NCBI GenBank assembly: GCA_016932965.1
Contig: JAFGBW010000052.1
Span: 1-8,226, forward strand
Direction: 5' to 3'
DNA length: 8,226 bases
Source of the DNA: Candidatus Auribacterota bacterium
GTDB taxonomy: Bacteria; Auribacterota; JAFGBW01
Positions 6,406 to 8,226 of this stretch are shown one piece after another (the stretch's first letter is position 1; the number at the start of each line of letters is the position of its first letter). The position numbers and the translations under genes were made by a program. The notes under the pieces are model-generated. The model did not search any database. It was given only the letters and a program-made list of their open reading frames with translations, and was not told where the DNA came from.

Positions 6406-7305
6406 TTATTCAGGTCTCCACCATTTTTTTGTGTAATGAGGGGTCAAAACAAAGCGTTCAGGAAGGAACAAGATCTTTAATGTACCGTCTTCATCGGTCC
6501 GGTGAAGTAAAAGGCAGTTTTTTCTGATCCTGTTTATGGCTTCTGCATGGGGAAATCCATATTTATTGTTTTTTCCGCAGGAAATAACAGCTATTTGAGG
6601 ATGAACCGTCTTTAAAAAGACAAGGCCGGAAGAGGTTTTTGAGCCATGATGGGGTATTTTTAGAATATCAGCCTGAAGTTTCTTTTTATCAAGAGCGATA
6701 AGTCTTGTTTCCATGGGAATTCGGATATCACCGGTAAAGAGGATCTTGTGTTTTAAATGGGTAATGCGGAGAACCACGGATTGATTGTCCAAATCCTTAT
6801 CCTGAAAATTCTGATCGGGGGAAAGGATCTCCATGGACATGATTTTATCGGTTTCTCCGCAGCTGATGATCATTCCTCGTAAGGCTTTTATCATGCGGAT
6901 ATTTCTTCGTCTTGCTATTTCCATGAATTGCCTGTACAGTAAAGTGTTATGACCGCCTGGGGATTGCAAAATCATGTCAACAGGTAATCTTTTCATGACT
7001 TCTACCAATCCTCCCAGATGATCAGCATGAGGATGGGAAAGTATCATCAGATCGATTTTTCTGACTCCCTGTGAAGAAAGAAAGGCCGTTAACCCGCTTT
7101 TGACCCTTGACTTGCCTGCCGGACGGTCGCCGCCGTCGATAAGGATGTTTTTGCCGCTATATTGAAGAAGAGAAGCATCTCCCTGGCCGATATCAATGAA
7201 ATACAGAAATAAATGCTTTTGCCTGTGAATCCGTTCGAGAATGATTCCATTGCCCAAAAGGACCAAAACAAACACTAGAAGGAGTGATTGATTGATTTTA
7301 GACAT
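6406..7305 (-). CDS. Membrane-anchored metallo-beta-lactamase-fold hydrolase, ComEC C-terminal-domain type
   Basis: A 299-residue protein with one hydrophobic N-terminal segment (about 7-23, LLLVFVLVLLGNGIILE follows the start). It is probably a signal anchor or uncleaved signal peptide that places the enzyme outside the inner membrane. The rest is an MBL fold: FIDIGQGDASLL (36-47), ILIDGGD (54-60), the metal site SHPHADH (90-96; H91, H93, D95, H96), LFTGD (189-193; D193), IPHHGSKTSS (217-226) and FPH (251-253). The GQGDA, PHHGS and late FPH motifs mark the ComEC/Rec2 group, whose domain is thought to degrade the non-transported DNA strand during uptake. Here the ComEC channel and OB domains are absent. 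Related stand-alone proteins are annotated only as MBL-fold hydrolases, so the substrate is unknown; nucleic acid or a phosphodiester is a guess. The metal ligands look complete. The ribosome site before the ATG is weak (GGA, 6 bases away). Confidence 0.88.
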   Translation of the reverse strand: MSKINQSLLLVFVLVLLGNGIILERIHRQKHLFLYFIDIGQGDASLLQYSGKNILIDGGDRPAGKSRVKSGLTAFLSSQGVRKIDLMILSHPHADHLGGLVEVMKRLPVDMILQSPGGHNTLLYRQFMEIARRRNIRMIKALRGMIISCGETDKIMSMEILSPDQNFQDKDLDNQSVVLRITHLKHKILFTGDIRIPMETRLIALDKKKLQADILKIPHHGSKTSSGLVFLKTVHPQIAVISCGKNNKYGFPHAEAINRIRKNCLLLHRTDEDGTLKILFLPERFVLTPHYTKKWWRPE

Positions 7306-7327
7306 GCAGTTCCATATCTTAATTTAC

Positions 7328-7355
7328 TTGCACTGGACTGAATTTTTATTATATT
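7328..7355 (+). promoter_or_regulatory. Possible promoter of the small membrane protein and response regulator
   Basis: TTGCAC (7328-7333) and TATATT (7350-7355) are 16 bases apart on the plus strand. The -10 matches five of six bases; the -35 matches at TTG only. The -10 occupies the same AT-rich bases as the divergent promoter's -10. The leader to the ATG at 7403 would be about 40 bases. Confidence 0.35.
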
Positions 7356-7376
7356 AATTTCCTCAAGACCATTTAA
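7348..7376 (-). promoter_or_regulatory. Likely promoter of the MBL-fold gene
   Basis: On the minus strand a perfect TATAAT (7353-7348) is preceded, after a 17-base spacer, by a poor -35, TTAAAT (7376-7371). Transcription would start near 7341, about 36 bases before the ATG at 7305. It overlaps the candidate plus-strand promoter, so the two genes may compete for polymerase. Confidence 0.45.
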
Positions 7377-7402
7377 TTTTATCATGAAACCGGGAGTTTA
7401 TT

Positions 7403-7684
7403 ATGTTTATTAAATATATTTTAGACTTGTGGAATACTGATCTGGTTGTTTCCGGACAGACTATGATGGTATTGATGATTTTCAATATTATTTTCATGCT
7501 CATGGGCCGTTTCCGTTTCTGTTTTGCTTCCACATTGGGTATGATTTTTTACTGGATGTTTTTTGAGAATCGAAAAATACTGGATGCTGCTTTTTCCATG
7601 CATGCAGCAACAGCCATGTTCGTTGCTGGCGGGGCTCTCTTTCTATCCTTGATTATTTGGGCGTTTTTTATTGATTCCGAATAG
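7403..7684 (+). CDS. Small integral membrane protein of unknown function
   Basis: I do not recognise this 93-residue protein. It has three hydrophobic segments at about 20-35 (MMVLMIFNIIFMLMG), 40-54 (CFASTLGMIFYWMFF) and 67-90 (HAATAMFVAGGALFLSLIIW), with basic residues R36, R38 and K58 in the loops. It has no cleavable signal peptide and no cytoplasmic domain of any size. Inner-membrane location is inferred from the hydrophobic segments. GGGAG (7392-7396) lies 6 bases before the ATG, a good ribosome site that supports a real gene. The response regulator follows 36 bases later on the same strand, so the two probably share a transcript, but nothing in this protein resembles a histidine kinase. 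Confidence 0.72.
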   Translation: MFIKYILDLWNTDLVVSGQTMMVLMIFNIIFMLMGRFRFCFASTLGMIFYWMFFENRKILDAAFSMHAATAMFVAGGALFLSLIIWAFFIDSE

Positions 7685-7694
7685 AGATATCTCT
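7683..7694. repeat. 12-base perfect palindrome in the spacer before the response regulator
   Basis: AGAGATATCTCT is self-complementary and overlaps the stop codon of the small membrane protein. It has no loop and no T run, so it does not look like a terminator. It could be a protein-binding site or chance. Confidence 0.3.
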
Positions 7695-7720
7695 TATTCA
7701 GGGGGCTTCAACGGAAGACT

Positions 7721-8226
7721 ATGTTTAGACACTGTGTTGCTTTTATCGATGATGACGAAGATCTCTTGTTCTATCTAAAACACCTCCTGGAAGGAGGACG
7801 GCATAAGATCGAGGTGCATTGTTACACTTCTCCGAAAGAGGCTATAAGCTCTATTCAGAAGATATATCCCGGGGTCATTTTCATTGATTATCAGATGATG
7901 GAAGAAAATGGACTGGTGATTTTGAGTAAAATTAAAAAATTACTTCCTCTTTCCAAAATCATCATGTTTACCGGGGAAGGCAATGAAAATGTGGCTGTGC
8001 AGGCCATGAAAAGCGGTGCAGATGATTATTTGGTCAAACCTGTTCATGATCAGGTGCTCATGGAAAGCCTGGAAACTTATTTCAAGGAATTTTTTTCTTA
8101 CCTGATCCGTCTGAACGGAAAATATGATTATCCTCTTTCAGATCCTGTTATCGCTCATTATGAATTTTTAAGATCAGCTTATTCCGGAGCCATGAAAAGC
8201 ATCAAGGCTGTCTGCTATTTTTTTTC
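7721..8226 (+). CDS. Response regulator with CheY-like receiver domain, 3' end beyond window
   Basis: The ATG at 7721 opens a frame of 168 complete codons that stays open to the last base, so the gene is truncated on the right. Residues 5-120 are a receiver domain: FIDDDEDL gives the acidic pocket (D10-D12), FIDYQM holds the phospho-acceptor D56, IIMFTGEG holds the switch threonine T84, and SGADDYLVKP holds the conserved lysine K106. All are intact, so it should accept phosphate from a histidine kinase, which is not seen here. The visible 45 or so residues after the receiver (from about 124: FFSYLIRLNGKYDYPLSD, then VIAHYEFLRSAYSGAMK) match no output domain I know, and I see no helix-turn-helix, GGDEF, HD-GYP or AAA start. 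GGAAG (7713-7717) is only 3 bases before the ATG, an unusually close ribosome site. It follows the small membrane gene by 36 bases. Confidence 0.9.
   Translation, partial: MFRHCVAFIDDDEDLLFYLKHLLEGGRHKIEVHCYTSPKEAISSIQKIYPGVIFIDYQMMEENGLVILSKIKKLLPLSKIIMFTGEGNENVAVQAMKSGADDYLVKPVHDQVLMESLETYFKEFFSYLIRLNGKYDYPLSDPVIAHYEFLRSAYSGAMKSIKAVCYFF

Overview
The window (8,226 bases, AT-leaning by eye) reads as ordinary bacterial chromosome: compact, no insertion sequence, no CRISPR array, no phage or plasmid gene. The organism cannot be named from it. A RecBCD-type recombination enzyme suggests a Gram-negative or RecBCD-carrying lineage (proteobacteria in the broad sense, spirochaetes, or the Verrucomicrobia/Lentisphaerae/Chlamydiae group are all compatible). 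The regulator and aminotransferase pair most resembles the AlaR/AlaT (YugG/YugH) pair of Bacillus subtilis. The one tRNA gene does not encode its 3' CCA, so a CCA-adding enzyme is implied.

Layout. (1) 1-4036, plus strand: the 3' end of recC overlaps a complete recB by 14 bases. RecB has all helicase motifs and the nuclease active site. No recD follows within the window. (2) 4037-6092, plus strand: after a 200-base gap with a possible promoter and a weak stem-loop comes an Lrp/AsnC-family regulator (AlaR-like). A 170-base spacer with interleaved direct and inverted repeats follows, then a class I/II aminotransferase (AlaT-like). (3) 6158-6231, minus strand: tRNA-Val(CAC) with its own likely promoter. 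(4) 6406-7305, minus strand: a membrane-anchored metallo-beta-lactamase-fold protein resembling the C-terminal domain of ComEC. (5) 7306-7402: a divergent promoter region. (6) 7403-8226, plus strand: a small three-segment membrane protein, then a response regulator that runs off the window end and carries a C-terminal extension I do not recognise.

How the genes work together. RecC and RecB form the core of a double-strand-break repair and DNA-degrading enzyme. The AlaR/AlaT pair probably forms a local circuit that matches alanine/pyruvate transamination to amino-acid supply. The right-hand end joins a possible envelope-side hydrolase to a divergent membrane protein and response regulator; whether they act together is unknown. 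I found no convincing undescribed system. The most interesting signals are the repeat array before alaT, a possible decayed receiver-gene start at 6310-6393, and the missing recD.
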